Assembly (NCBI GenBank): GCA_015066445.1
Contig: SVOK01000019.1
Coordinates: forward strand, 1 to 38,793
Length of the DNA: 38,793 nucleotides
Origin: Oscillospiraceae bacterium
GTDB lineage: Bacteria > Bacillota > Clostridia > Oscillospirales > Acutalibacteraceae
Direction of reading: 5' to 3'
Made by a program: the position numbers and the translations under genes. Positions 8,739 to 16,144 of the stretch are shown piece by piece. Position 1 is the first letter of the stretch; each line of letters opens with the position of its first letter. Under the pieces are notes generated by a model. That model ran no database searches. It was given only the letters and a program-made list of their open reading frames with translations, and was not told the origin of the DNA.

Positions 8739-9227
8739 TTATAATAAGTTTATAGTTTCATTCTCGTTCGCAAGGTTGATTACAGTCTTGCCTTGTTTTA
8801 TTGCATATTCTACCGTCTGCCACGCACCGCCTTTTTCGTGCTCAATGTAGCAGATAATCAAATCGGCTCTATCAACCATTTCCCGGTTACGAATTTGGAT
8901 AGCAGATTTAGGGTGTGCCATTGATGCCGCATGGGAGATCTCTATGTCGCTGTAATAGTCATGAAAGTAATTTTCGTTATTAAGATACTCAGCCGTGGGA
9001 TACGGCAGCACCAACACCAGGGCACTGTTATCGTCCCTATGATTTTTTCGTACGCGAAGCACCGAGGAAGAGACGCATTGGTCAAAGTCTCCGTTTCTCC
9101 CGACCAAAAAATCCACATACTCATTTTCGTCAATAAGTTTCCGAATCTGCTTTTCCAGAAGATTCTCTACCTTTATGATATTATCCACGTATCGGTGACC
9201 AAAAAACGCTACTGAAAAAATCTTCAT
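8739..9227 (-). CDS. SLOG-family (DprA/YspA-like Rossmann) protein
   Basis: 162 residues. Begins with strand MKIFSVAFFGHR, followed by a helix and VDFLVGRNGDFD (about 38-49), the glycine-rich nucleotide-binding turn of SLOG proteins; later DRADLIICYI and GGAWQTVEYAIKQGKTVINL complete the Rossmann-like pattern. SLOG domains bind nucleotide-derived ligands and occur in conflict-signalling systems; a housekeeping role is equally possible for the stand-alone form. AAGGAG lies upstream of the start. A terminator-like hairpin (9247-9277) sits between promoter region and this ribosome site, see separate entry. Confidence 0.75.
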   Translation of the reverse strand: MKIFSVAFFGHRYVDNIIKVENLLEKQIRKLIDENEYVDFLVGRNGDFDQCVSSSVLRVRKNHRDDNSALVLVLPYPTAEYLNNENYFHDYYSDIEISHAASMAHPKSAIQIRNREMVDRADLIICYIEHEKGGAWQTVEYAIKQGKTVINLANENETINLL

Positions 9228-9242
9228 ACACCGCTCCTTACT

Positions 9243-9278
9243 AAAAAGCCCACCGAACCGTTTTCGTCCGGTGGGCTA
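9243..9278 (-). terminator. terminator-like hairpin in the leader of the SLOG gene
   Basis: AGCCCACCG (9247-9255) pairs with CGGTGGGCT (9269-9277). Read on the minus strand it is followed by TTTTTAG, so it has the form of an intrinsic terminator, yet it lies only about 15 bases upstream of the SLOG start codon. It either attenuates the downstream genes or ends a short minus-strand transcript from the 9280-9480 region. Confidence 0.65.
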
Positions 9279-9378
9279 TTCCAATGACTCAGCTATCTCA
9301 TTATGCGTGTGTATAGCGGTCATTTAGAACTGCAATTTGCTTATCCAAAGACTATAAGCACAGTTTTTCTTATATTAG

Positions 9379-9459
9379 ATATTTATAGTATAGCGTATTT
9401 AAGAAACAATATCAATAGTCTGTGGAATAATTATTTCAATATTTATAGACTATTTATAG
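9379..9459. promoter_or_regulatory. repeated TATTTATAG boxes upstream of the plus-strand XRE gene
   Basis: The gap 9228-9483 between divergent genes has no ORF. It contains three copies of TATTTATAG (9380-9388, 9440-9448, 9451-9459), the second and third centred on ATAGACTAT, an imperfect dyad; related half sites occur nearby (AATAGTCT near 9415, AGACTATAA near 9350). Such spaced dyads in front of an XRE gene are typical autoregulatory operators. Binding by the 9484 product is inference. Confidence 0.45.
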
Positions 9460-9483
9460 TGTGAAAAAGGATGGGCTAAAACT

Positions 9484-9822
9484 ATGAGCGATATTGCAAA
9501 GGCTGTTGGGCAGCGTATTAGAAACTACAGAACACAAAAGGGGCTGAGTCAGGAGAAGTTGGCTGAGCTTTCCGGCTGTCATCCGACCTATATTGGTCAA
9601 CTTGAGCGTGGCGAAAAGAACGCAACGCTTGAGAGTATTGAACGGATCACCGTTGCCCTTGGCATTACTCTTTCAAAGCTGTTTGAAAAGTTGGGTGGAC
9701 AAGAGGATGACACAAAGGATATTCCGCTTGCCTGCTACGAGTTCCTCTCTGCCAAATCCAAGGAGGAGCAGGAACAACTTTATAAGATTTTGCTTGAAAT
9801 GGATAAGTACAAAACCAACTGA
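9484..9822 (+). CDS. XRE-family transcriptional regulator
   Basis: 112 residues. Helix-turn-helix at about 10-65 (KGLSQEKLAELSGCHPTYIG followed by QLERGEKNATLESI), very like SinR/C1-type proteins that bind tandem dyads. The C-terminal ~40 residues are acidic and probably helical (oligomerisation). The ribosome site is weak (GGATG). Lies divergently from the SLOG group and may regulate both directions through the TATTTATAG boxes upstream. Confidence 0.85.
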   Translation: MSDIAKAVGQRIRNYRTQKGLSQEKLAELSGCHPTYIGQLERGEKNATLESIERITVALGITLSKLFEKLGGQEDDTKDIPLACYEFLSAKSKEEQEQLYKILLEMDKYKTN

Positions 9823-9842
9823 TGGGTTTTCTCAAAACTGCA

Positions 9843-9871
9843 TTGCAAAAAAGCAAAGTATATGTTATAAT
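9843..9871 (+). promoter_or_regulatory. sigma-A type promoter of the GNAT gene leader
   Basis: TTGCAA at 9843-9848 and TATAAT at 9866-9871 with a 17-base spacer, which predicts a transcript start near 9878 and a leader of about 140 nt before the GNAT start codon. Confidence 0.7.
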
Positions 9872-9877
9872 GTAGAA

Positions 9878-10018
9878 AATGAATTGGTCATCGGAGGACA
9901 GTACACCGTAGTGTAGGGGATCGTAAGCGTCAGCTTGCAGGCCGCCTGTCAGATAAGATGTCGAGTGAGCTCGGTTATTACTTTTGTAATGACCGAGTTT
10001 TATTTTATGGAGGTGCTT
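9878..10018 (+). promoter_or_regulatory. structured 5' leader with intrinsic terminator (attenuator or riboswitch candidate)
   Basis: The ~140-nt leader ends in a strong hairpin CTCGGTTATTAC (9970-9981) / GTAATGACCGAG (9986-9997) with TTTTATTTTA after it, placed just before the GGAGG of the GNAT gene. An overlapping alternative hairpin, CGAG (9962-9965) with CTCG (9970-9973), uses the first arm of the terminator and could act as an antiterminator. A further small stem CAGG/CCTG lies near 9937-9948. I do not recognise a known riboswitch class. Confidence 0.55.
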
Positions 10019-10570
10019 ATGAAAAACACAAAAGTCATTCTTGTTCCCCTAACTGCGGACGACCGCGAACATTTTATTCTTGACAATCAACGGGCATTCA
10101 AGTACGGTGCAATTGAAGAGTTTGGTATGCGCGATGATCATCTTGATTTCGACGGAGAAATTATCTCTCGCAGAACCATAGAGCGTTGTATTGACGCGCC
10201 TGACAGCGAAACTTATCGTATTGTCGTTGACGGCAGAAAGGTTGGCGGTGTTATTTTAAAAATCAACAAGGAAACAAACCATAACGAATTGGAGATCCTT
10301 TTCGTTTCTCCCGAGGAACATACCAAAGGTATCGGTTTCGGTGCTTGGCAAGCAGTTGAGGCTTTGCATCCCGAAACAGAGGTTTGGGAGACCTGTACAC
10401 CATACTTTGAAAAACGAAATATCCACTTCTATGTCAATAAATGCGGTTTCAGAATTGATGAGTTTTGGTGTGAGCATTTCGTTCCGGATCACGAAATGCC
10501 GGATGGGAACGAACACGACCCTGACGAGGGACCCGATGAGATGTTCCACTTTATCAAGAAGATGAAATAA
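10019..10570 (+). CDS. GNAT-family N-acetyltransferase
   Basis: 183 residues from the ATG at 10019, which has GGAGG six bases upstream; the longer open frame from 9935 runs through the leader terminator and is not used. The acetyl-CoA binding element is visible as EEHTKGIGFGAWQAVE (about residues 100-115), after beta strands containing RIVVDGRKVGGVIL (about 67-80). Towards the end is FYVNKCGFRIDEF, the usual GNAT strand 6/7 region. The C-terminal stretch DHEMPDGNEHDPDEGPDE is unusually acidic. Substrate unknown; an attenuated leader is common for antibiotic-modifying GNATs, so a resistance role is conceivable but unproven. Confidence 0.85.
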   Translation: MKNTKVILVPLTADDREHFILDNQRAFKYGAIEEFGMRDDHLDFDGEIISRRTIERCIDAPDSETYRIVVDGRKVGGVILKINKETNHNELEILFVSPEEHTKGIGFGAWQAVEALHPETEVWETCTPYFEKRNIHFYVNKCGFRIDEFWCEHFVPDHEMPDGNEHDPDEGPDEMFHFIKKMK

Positions 10571-10575
10571 GAATT

Positions 10576-10610
10576 GAGGGCTGACGAAAGTTCATCAGCC
10601 CTCAGTTTAA
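10576..10610. terminator. bidirectional terminator between convergent genes
   Basis: GAGGGCTGA (10576-10584) pairs with TCAGCCCTC (10595-10603), with an inner GAA/TTC, between the convergent GNAT gene and the transglutaminase gene. Confidence 0.8.
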
Positions 10611-11522
10611 TCAATAGATATTCGTTATGTAATAATCCTTGTCAGAAGCATAGGCACTTGTTAGCTCACGGAAACCGTAAAGACTTTTTCCGTTGGCTGT
10701 GCTTGAGATGTCATTTGTTACGTCCAGATCCCACCATAAACCGTCATAATAAACACGGTTCCAGGTATGGTCTTCCGTTGCACGATTATAGGGTGTCCCG
10801 TCTACAACATAACAGGGAATGTTTTGACTACGGCAGAGCGCGGCAAACAGATTGGCAAAATCATAGCAAACGCCCTTGCGGGTACGCAATGTTCGGCGAA
10901 CATCAAAGTACTGGAGTAGGGTTTGGTAGTCGTGGTCATATTCCAAGTTCGCTATCATCCAGCTGTAGATCGCCTGCACCTTTTCTGCATCGGTATCACT
11001 GTCTGCACAAATTTCGTCAGCAAGTTCTTCCGTTTGTGTGTCCCACAGTGTATCTCTGCCATTGGACAGATACGGAGCCTCTGGTTTGTAGACGAAATTA
11101 TATGAGAAGAACAGGAGTACAGCAATAAATGCCGTTAGCACCAAAACACAAATTTTCGTCAGCAGTTTATCCTTGCCGGAACTGTTATCGACAATACCAA
11201 AGTACATCATTTCGATAGCCGTTACCACAAACGTTAGCATCGGCAGTAGTCGGCGGCAGGAAAGGCTGCTAACAATACTTATTACCATGACGAAAAACAG
11301 AACAATGAGTACGATTGCACGCATGGGTGTTGACCGTATTTTCAGGACAAAAAACAAGGTCGGCAATGCTGAGAGTAAATAAAACGTTAACAGCACAGGC
11401 GAAAGTACAAGAAAGTCTTTCAGATACACGCCCAACAGAAGATTATATGCTACCAGGACGAAAAAGAAAACAAGGCCGGATTTCGACTGCAATGTGATTG
11501 CAAATAATTTGGATCTTTTCAC
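10611..11522 (-). CDS. membrane protein with C-terminal transglutaminase-like domain
   Basis: 303 residues. Residues 15-140 hold about five hydrophobic helices; the C-terminal half is a transglutaminase-like papain-fold domain with the full catalytic triad: Cys219 in KGVCYDFANLF, His252 in EDHTWN, and Asp265 in GLWWDLDVT. Family members act as proteases or cross-linking enzymes; the domain probably faces outside. It stands alone, with a terminator downstream and a long gene-free upstream region. Substrate unknown. Confidence 0.85.
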   Translation of the reverse strand: MKRSKLFAITLQSKSGLVFFFVLVAYNLLLGVYLKDFLVLSPVLLTFYLLSALPTLFFVLKIRSTPMRAIVLIVLFFVMVISIVSSLSCRRLLPMLTFVVTAIEMMYFGIVDNSSGKDKLLTKICVLVLTAFIAVLLFFSYNFVYKPEAPYLSNGRDTLWDTQTEELADEICADSDTDAEKVQAIYSWMIANLEYDHDYQTLLQYFDVRRTLRTRKGVCYDFANLFAALCRSQNIPCYVVDGTPYNRATEDHTWNRVYYDGLWWDLDVTNDISSTANGKSLYGFRELTSAYASDKDYYITNIY

Positions 11523-11886
11523 GATAAGTCCTCAATTCATTTGTAAATTCACATTGCAACAGTTCGTTTCCCAAATCTAAAACATAAGATTTTGATGATT
11601 TTTGCCCTTGATTTTGCCCTTATAATCTTTCGGGACAAGGGTAAAACGGTATAACACCGTATAGTGGGATGAAATGAGTTGTTTGCGGAAAACCCTTTGT
11701 TTTCAACGGTTTTAGAGCGTTTTACCTTGTTTTGAGAACAGCCAACAATATCTTAAAAAATTGTGCTATTCAAATTCTTATTTGTCGAATAGCTGAGAAT
11801 CGGTTGTAAAGGGTTTTGGGTTCTCCTAAAGTTCGGAAAATGTGCCGTACATTTCCCCTGCTTGTTACAGTATAATTCAAAATTAA
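11523..11886. other. gene-free stretch with short direct and inverted repeats
   Basis: No ORF or RNA gene is recognised. Visible elements are two direct copies of TTTTGCCCTT within 25 bases near 11609-11631, CCCTT...AAGGG inverted around 11627-11651, and ACGGTATAACACCGT near 11656. It separates the XRE-rich left part from ordinary housekeeping genes and could be an old integration boundary or a promoter region for the transglutaminase gene; neither is proven. Confidence 0.35.
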
Positions 11887-11914
11887 AAGAAGCACGAATT
11901 TTTCGTGCTTCTTA
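11887..11914 (-). terminator. terminator overlapping the stop codon of the Rieske/FAD gene
   Basis: On the minus strand AAGAAGCACGAA pairs with TTCGTGCTTCTT across a three-base loop and is followed by TTAATTTT. The first bases of the stem are part of the stop codon. Confidence 0.85.
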
Positions 11915-13252
11915 TTTTCTATCCTTTAGAATAAAGCCACTATTGTCTTTTTTATTTTTCAAATCTCCGTTTGCGGGGTTTTCGAGCAGCCTGCCGCTTT
12001 TAGTAAAGCGTGAGCCATGGCAAGGGCAGTCCCAGCTGTGCTCGGCAGGATTCCACTTTAAAGCACAACCCAAATGCGGACAGCGTTTTTTGGTTGGCGT
12101 TAGCAAATTGGCAGTAGCTTCAAAGCCGTTTACTAAAAGCTGTGGCTTTAAAATACTTCTTGATGGGTTAAAAACCTCACTGAGCGGGTTGTTATTGCCG
12201 ATTAACATATCAGTTATAACCATTGCCGCTGTCATAGCGCCGGTCATACCCCATTTATTAAAACCGCTCATAACATACAAATTCGGTGTGCTTTTGGAAT
12301 AATTCCCGATATAAGGAATATCATCAAGACTCATACAGTCCTGCGCCGCCCACCTGTATTCTTCCGAAGCCTTAGGAAAATTAACCCTTGCAAAAGCACT
12401 CAGCTCTTTCCAATTGCCTCCCTGCTTGCCTGTTCGGTGACCGCCACCACCCAAAAGCAATAAATCACCGTAATTTCTAAAAGAAAGCCCTGTTTTCTCA
12501 TCATCTACATACATTCCGTTAAAACTGGGAGCGTTTTCAAGCGCCAAAACATAAGAACGGTGCTGATAAAGCTTTAAAAAATAACTTCCGTGCTTATTAA
12601 GAAACGGGAAATGAGTTGCAACAATTATTTCTTTAGCGGTAATTCTTCCATTCTTAGTAAGCGCAAAATTCTCCCCCAATTCGGTAACAAATGTGTTTTC
12701 ATAAATATTAAGCCCGTTTGAAATCTGAGACACAAATTTAATCGGATTAAACTGTGCCTGCCCTTTAACTCTTACCGCACCCGCAATTTTTAAAGGTAAT
12801 TCTACAGCTTCCAAAAATTCAGCCTTGCAGCCCAATTTTTCTAAGGCCACCGCCTCTTTTTCAGCTTTCTGGCGGTTATCAAGAGAATAAACATAATTAT
12901 CCTTAATTTCATAATCACAGGATAATTCTTTAGCCAATTCCCGATATTTAAGCGTTGCATTACGGTTTGCTTCTAAATACATTTTTGCTCTTTCTGTTCC
13001 AAGTGCGCTTATCAGCTTATCATAAATAAAGCCGTGCTGAAAAGTGATTTTGCCTGTGGTGTTTTTAGTAGTGCCGCCACAGATTTTCTCCTTTTCCACA
13101 AGAATATAATCTATTCCTGCCTCTTTCAGGAAAAATGCAGTTAAAATTCCCGCCAGACCGCCGCCGATTATAAGGACATCAGTTTTAATATCTCCTTTAA
13201 GCTCTGAAAACTGCGGTAAATTGGCATTTTTCTGCCAAACAGATTCATTCAT
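11912..13252 (-). CDS. FAD-dependent oxidoreductase with C-terminal Rieske [2Fe-2S] domain
   Basis: 446 residues. The N-terminal Rossmann motif TDVLIIGGGLAGILTAFFL (GGGLAG at 30-35) and later FNKWGMTGAMTAA (about 320-335) define a DadA/glycine-oxidase-like FAD enzyme. The last ~60 residues are a Rieske domain with ligands Cys391, His393, Cys409 and His412 (CPHLGC ... CPCHG). This fusion (as in Bacillus YhfW) suggests electron transfer from the flavin to a 2Fe-2S centre. Substrate unknown. Single-gene unit with its own terminator. Confidence 0.9.
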   Translation of the reverse strand: MNESVWQKNANLPQFSELKGDIKTDVLIIGGGLAGILTAFFLKEAGIDYILVEKEKICGGTTKNTTGKITFQHGFIYDKLISALGTERAKMYLEANRNATLKYRELAKELSCDYEIKDNYVYSLDNRQKAEKEAVALEKLGCKAEFLEAVELPLKIAGAVRVKGQAQFNPIKFVSQISNGLNIYENTFVTELGENFALTKNGRITAKEIIVATHFPFLNKHGSYFLKLYQHRSYVLALENAPSFNGMYVDDEKTGLSFRNYGDLLLLGGGGHRTGKQGGNWKELSAFARVNFPKASEEYRWAAQDCMSLDDIPYIGNYSKSTPNLYVMSGFNKWGMTGAMTAAMVITDMLIGNNNPLSEVFNPSRSILKPQLLVNGFEATANLLTPTKKRCPHLGCALKWNPAEHSWDCPCHGSRFTKSGRLLENPANGDLKNKKDNSGFILKDRK

Positions 13253-13297
13253 ATTATCACCTATGTTTATTTTTGTTAAAAAAGCATTTTTTATCCC

Positions 13298-13334
13298 TTG
13301 ACTTTAAAAATTGATTTGCTATTATAGGTATAAT
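13298..13334 (+). promoter_or_regulatory. promoter of the ACT/PFL operon
   Basis: TTGACT at 13298-13303 and TATTAT at 13320-13325 with a 16-base spacer; a second -10-like TATAAT lies at 13329-13334. Confidence 0.6.
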
Positions 13335-13375
13335 ATGTTAAAATGCAGTTAGAAAAATTTAAAAGAGGTAGTTTT

Positions 13376-13645
13376 ATGAAAACAGTAGTATCAGTAATAG
13401 GTAAGGACGCCGTTGGAATAATTTCCGAAGTGAGCGCTGTTTGTTCAGAATGTAATGCCAATATTCTGGATATTACACAGTCTGTTTTGCAAGATATGTT
13501 CGTAATGGTAATGCTTACCGAAATCAAAGACCTTAATTGCTCTTTTGCCGATTATTCGAATAAAATGAAAAAGCTTGGTGAGAAAAAAGGCCTTGATATC
13601 CGTGTAATGCACGAGGATATTTTCAATTCAATGCACAGAATTTAA
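13376..13645 (+). CDS. ACT-domain protein, UPF0237 family
   Basis: 89 residues from the ATG at 13376 (GAGGT site upstream); the earlier frame start at 13343 lacks a ribosome site. The sequence MKTVVSVIGKDAVGIISEVS followed by NANILDITQSVL is a stand-alone ACT domain of the UPF0237 type, predicted to bind an amino acid or similar effector. It is nearly always paired with the UPF0210 (PFL family) gene, which follows after 12 bases; a regulatory subunit role is inferred from this fixed pairing. Confidence 0.92.
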   Translation: MKTVVSVIGKDAVGIISEVSAVCSECNANILDITQSVLQDMFVMVMLTEIKDLNCSFADYSNKMKKLGEKKGLDIRVMHEDIFNSMHRI

Positions 13646-13657
13646 AGGAGCACCCGT

Positions 13658-15016
13658 ATGATTAATCTTAACGATATAATGGAAACCATAAATATGATTT
13701 CCGAAGAAAATCTTGATATAAGAACAGTAACAATGGGTATTTCCTTACTTGACTGTGCTGACAGCGATATTGATAAATCCTGCGAAAAGATTTATAACAA
13801 AATCACCCGCCTTGCCGGAAATCTTGTTAAAGTGGGCGAGGATATTGAAAAGGAATACGGTATTCCGATTATAAATAAGCGTATTTCGGTAACACCTATT
13901 TCTATGCTTGTTGCAGCATCAGGCGGAGATCCTGTTAAATATGCAAAGGCACTTCAAAAAGCCGCTGATGCTACAGGAGTTAACTTCATTGGCGGATATT
14001 CCGCTCTTGTTCACAAGGGCTTTGCCGCAGGAGATGAAGCACTTATCCGCTCTATCCCCGAAGCGCTTTCGGTTACAAACAACATCTGCTCGTCGGTTAA
14101 TATCGGCTCAACCAAAGCAGGTATTAATATGGACGCTGTAAAGCTTATGGGTCAAATAGTACGTGAGGCAGCAGAAATCACCGCCGACCGTGACTGTATT
14201 GGCTGTGCTAAATTGGTTGTTTTCTGCAACGCTGTTGAGGATAACCCCTTTATGGCAGGTGCTTTCCACGGTGTGGGCGAGCCTGACTGTGTAATTCATG
14301 TTGGTGTTTCGGGCCCCGGTGTTGTTCAGGCGGCACTTAAAAAATGCCCCGATGGCGACCTTGGCGCACTTGCTGAAATTATTAAACGTACTGCATTTAA
14401 AATCACCCGTATGGGTCAGCTTGTCGGAACTGAGGCCTCCCGCCGTTTGGGTGTGCCATTTGGCATTGTTGACCTCTCATTAGCTCCCACACCTGCTGTT
14501 GGTGACTCTGTAGCCCATATCTTAGAGGAAATGGGACTCGAGACCTGCGGTACACACGGCACAACCGCCGCACTTGCAATGCTTAACGATGCAGTTAAAA
14601 AGGGTGGCGTTATGGCATCATCCTCTGTGGGTGGACTTTCGGGCGCATTTATCCCTGTATCTGAGGATGCCGGTATGATAGCCGCCGCCCGTTCAGGCGA
14701 CTTGGAGCTTTCTAAATTAGAGGCTATGACCGCCGTTTGCTCGGTTGGTCTTGATATGATAGCGATTCCGGGTGAAACCCCTGCCGAAGTGATTTCGGGT
14801 ATTATTGCAGATGAAGCCGCAATAGGTATGGTAAACTCTAAAACCACAGCGGTAAGAGTTATTCCTGCAATAGGCAAAAAGGCAGGCGAAAGCCTCGAAT
14901 TTGGCGGACTTTTAGGTTCAGGACCTATAATGAAGGTAAATCTCACAAAAAGCCCTAAAAAGTTTATAGACCGAGCAGGCAGAATTCCCGCTCCGCTCCA
15001 AAGCCTTAAAAACTGA
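13658..15016 (+). CDS. PFL-family protein, UPF0210 (DUF711)
   Basis: 452 residues, the usual length. Family features include the N-terminal [20 protein letters not shown], Gly/Ala-rich segments, [20 protein letters not shown] and [12 protein letters not shown] near the C-terminus. It is structurally related to glycyl-radical (pyruvate-formate-lyase-like) barrels but the activity is unknown. An AAAGGAG site precedes it. It is operonic with the ACT gene upstream and, after one intervening base, the shikimate-kinase-like gene downstream. Confidence 0.92.
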   Translation: MINLNDIMETINMISEENLDIRTVTMGISLLDCADSDIDKSCEKIYNKITRLAGNLVKVGEDIEKEYGIPIINKRISVTPISMLVAASGGDPVKYAKALQKAADATGVNFIGGYSALVHKGFAAGDEALIRSIPEALSVTNNICSSVNIGSTKAGINMDAVKLMGQIVREAAEITADRDCIGCAKLVVFCNAVEDNPFMAGAFHGVGEPDCVIHVGVSGPGVVQAALKKCPDGDLGALAEIIKRTAFKITRMGQLVGTEASRRLGVPFGIVDLSLAPTPAVGDSVAHILEEMGLETCGTHGTTAALAMLNDAVKKGGVMASSSVGGLSGAFIPVSEDAGMIAAARSGDLELSKLEAMTAVCSVGLDMIAIPGETPAEVISGIIADEAAIGMVNSKTTAVRVIPAIGKKAGESLEFGGLLGSGPIMKVNLTKSPKKFIDRAGRIPAPLQSLKN

Positions 15017-15017
15017 T

Positions 15018-15515
15018 ATGAAAAATATTGTTTTAATCGGTATGCCAGGCTCGGGCAAAAGCACTGTTGGCGTTTTGCTTGCAAAGGCTTTAGGTCTTCA
15101 ATTTTGTGATACCGACCTGCTTATCCAACAAAAAACAGGCGAAAAGCTGCAAGAAACTATAGATACCAAAGGTCTCAGCTACTTTTTAACAATAGAGGAA
15201 AAGATATTATCTAATCTTGACTGCAACGGTTTTGTAATCGCTACAGGCGGCAGCGCAGTTTTATCCTCAAAGGCAATGGAGCATTTAAAGCGAAGCTCGA
15301 AGGTGGTTTTTCTTGATGTGCCTTTGGAAGAAATCAAACAGCGTATCAATAACATCACCACCCGCGGCATAGCAATGGAAAAAGATGATAATATTGATAC
15401 TCTTTTTAAAAAGCGCTTACCTCTTTACCGAAAGTATGCCGATATTACCCTCCGCACAGAAAAGCTCACGCTTGAAGACACTGTTGAGGAGATAATCAAA
15501 GTTATTTATATATAA
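15018..15515 (+). CDS. shikimate-kinase-like P-loop kinase with altered substrate pocket
   Basis: 165 residues, typical shikimate kinase length. Walker A GMPGSGKS at 8-15, DTD at 31-33 and RLPLY at 133-137 (adenine/shikimate region) are conserved. However the shikimate-binding FRxxE motif reads FLTIE at 56-60 (Arg replaced by Leu) and the GGG loop reads GGS at 77-79. The lid has TTRGIAMEKD instead of the usual RPLL form. Canonical shikimate phosphorylation is thus doubtful; it may phosphorylate another small polyol or acid. No other aromatic-pathway genes are nearby. Last gene of the ACT/PFL operon. Confidence 0.75.
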   Translation: MKNIVLIGMPGSGKSTVGVLLAKALGLQFCDTDLLIQQKTGEKLQETIDTKGLSYFLTIEEKILSNLDCNGFVIATGGSAVLSSKAMEHLKRSSKVVFLDVPLEEIKQRINNITTRGIAMEKDDNIDTLFKKRLPLYRKYADITLRTEKLTLEDTVEEIIKVIYI

Positions 15516-15518
15516 GGA

Positions 15519-15555
15519 AAAGCCTTAATGTGAGAGTTCACATTAAGGCTTTAAA
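15519..15555. terminator. bidirectional intrinsic terminator
   Basis: A perfect 15-bp stem, AAAGCCTTAATGTGA (15519-15533) with TCACATTAAGGCTTT (15538-15552), T-rich on both sides. It serves the kinase operon (plus) and the rubrerythrin gene (minus). Confidence 0.92.
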
Positions 15556-15562
15556 TTTTAAT

Positions 15563-16096
15563 TTAATAATTTTCAGCTCTTACTTCAAAGTAGCTCTGGG
15601 GATGCTTGCAAACGGGGCACATCTGAGGAGCTTTTTTGCCGATTACAAGATGACCGCAGTTGCGGCATTCCCACATAGTTTCCTCTGCCTTTTCAAATAC
15701 CTGCTGCATTTCAACATTATTAAGCAGCTTTAAATATCTTTCCTCGTGGGTTTTCTCTATTGCGGCAACCATTCTGAACTTAGCGGCAAGCTCGGTAAAG
15801 CCCTCTTCCTCTGCTTCTTTTGCAAAGGTTGCGTACATATCGGTCCACTCGTAATTCTCACCTGCTGCAGCAGACTTAAGGTTTTCAGCTGTATTGCCAA
15901 TTCCCTTTAATTCCTTAAACCACATCTTAGCGTGCTCTTTTTCGTTGTTTGCAGTATCAAGGAAAAGTTCAGAAATCTGCTCATAGCCTTCCTTTTTAGC
16001 TACTGATGCGAAATAAGTATACTTATTTCTTGCTTCACTCTCACCTGAAAAAGCAGCCATCAAATTTTTTTCTGTTTTACTACCCTTTAATTCCAT
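15563..16096 (-). CDS. rbr: rubrerythrin
   Basis: 177 residues. The N-terminal four-helix domain carries the diiron ligands (Glu at 19, ENxxxH-type NEKEH at 51-55, Glu95/97 region, EKTH at 114-117); the C-terminal rubredoxin-like domain has Cys144, Cys147, Cys160 and Cys163 (WECRNCG ... MCPVCKHP). It reduces hydrogen peroxide in anaerobes using NAD(P)H-derived electrons. A GAGGTGA site sits before the start. Lies 48 bases downstream of the SUF-type genes on the same strand, consistent with a joint oxidative-stress/Fe-S unit. Confidence 0.96.
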   Translation of the reverse strand: MELKGSKTEKNLMAAFSGESEARNKYTYFASVAKKEGYEQISELFLDTANNEKEHAKMWFKELKGIGNTAENLKSAAAGENYEWTDMYATFAKEAEEEGFTELAAKFRMVAAIEKTHEERYLKLLNNVEMQQVFEKAEETMWECRNCGHLVIGKKAPQMCPVCKHPQSYFEVRAENY

Positions 16097-16119
16097 TTAA
16101 ATCACCTCATAATTTAATT

Positions 16120-16144
16120 GTGTGGCAGTCGGGTCCTGTCACAC
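16120..16144. repeat. palindrome at the end of the SufBD gene
   Basis: GTGTGgCAG (16120-16128) faces CTGtCACAC (16136-16144), overlapping the last base of the SufBD stop codon. It lacks a T run, so it is more like a REP-type palindrome or an mRNA-stability hairpin than a terminator. Confidence 0.5.

Noticed and set aside
9879-9911. Leader peptide ORF (MNWSSEDSTP) in the GNAT leader
   Set aside because: The ATG lies at or next to the predicted transcript start and has no ribosome site; an attenuating leader peptide cannot be supported.
10574-11128. 184-residue plus-strand ORF
   Set aside because: It lies opposite the transglutaminase gene, has low-complexity His/Arg/Cys composition and no ribosome site.
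11705-11745. CRISPR repeat or tracrRNA resemblance (TTTTAGAGC)
   Set aside because: Only a single nine-base resemblance to a type II repeat, with no repeat copies, spacers or cas genes.
14416-15084. 222-residue minus-strand ORF
   Set aside because: Antisense shadow of the PFL-family gene; the Pro/Ser/Ala-rich sequence is typical of a reverse-frame artefact.
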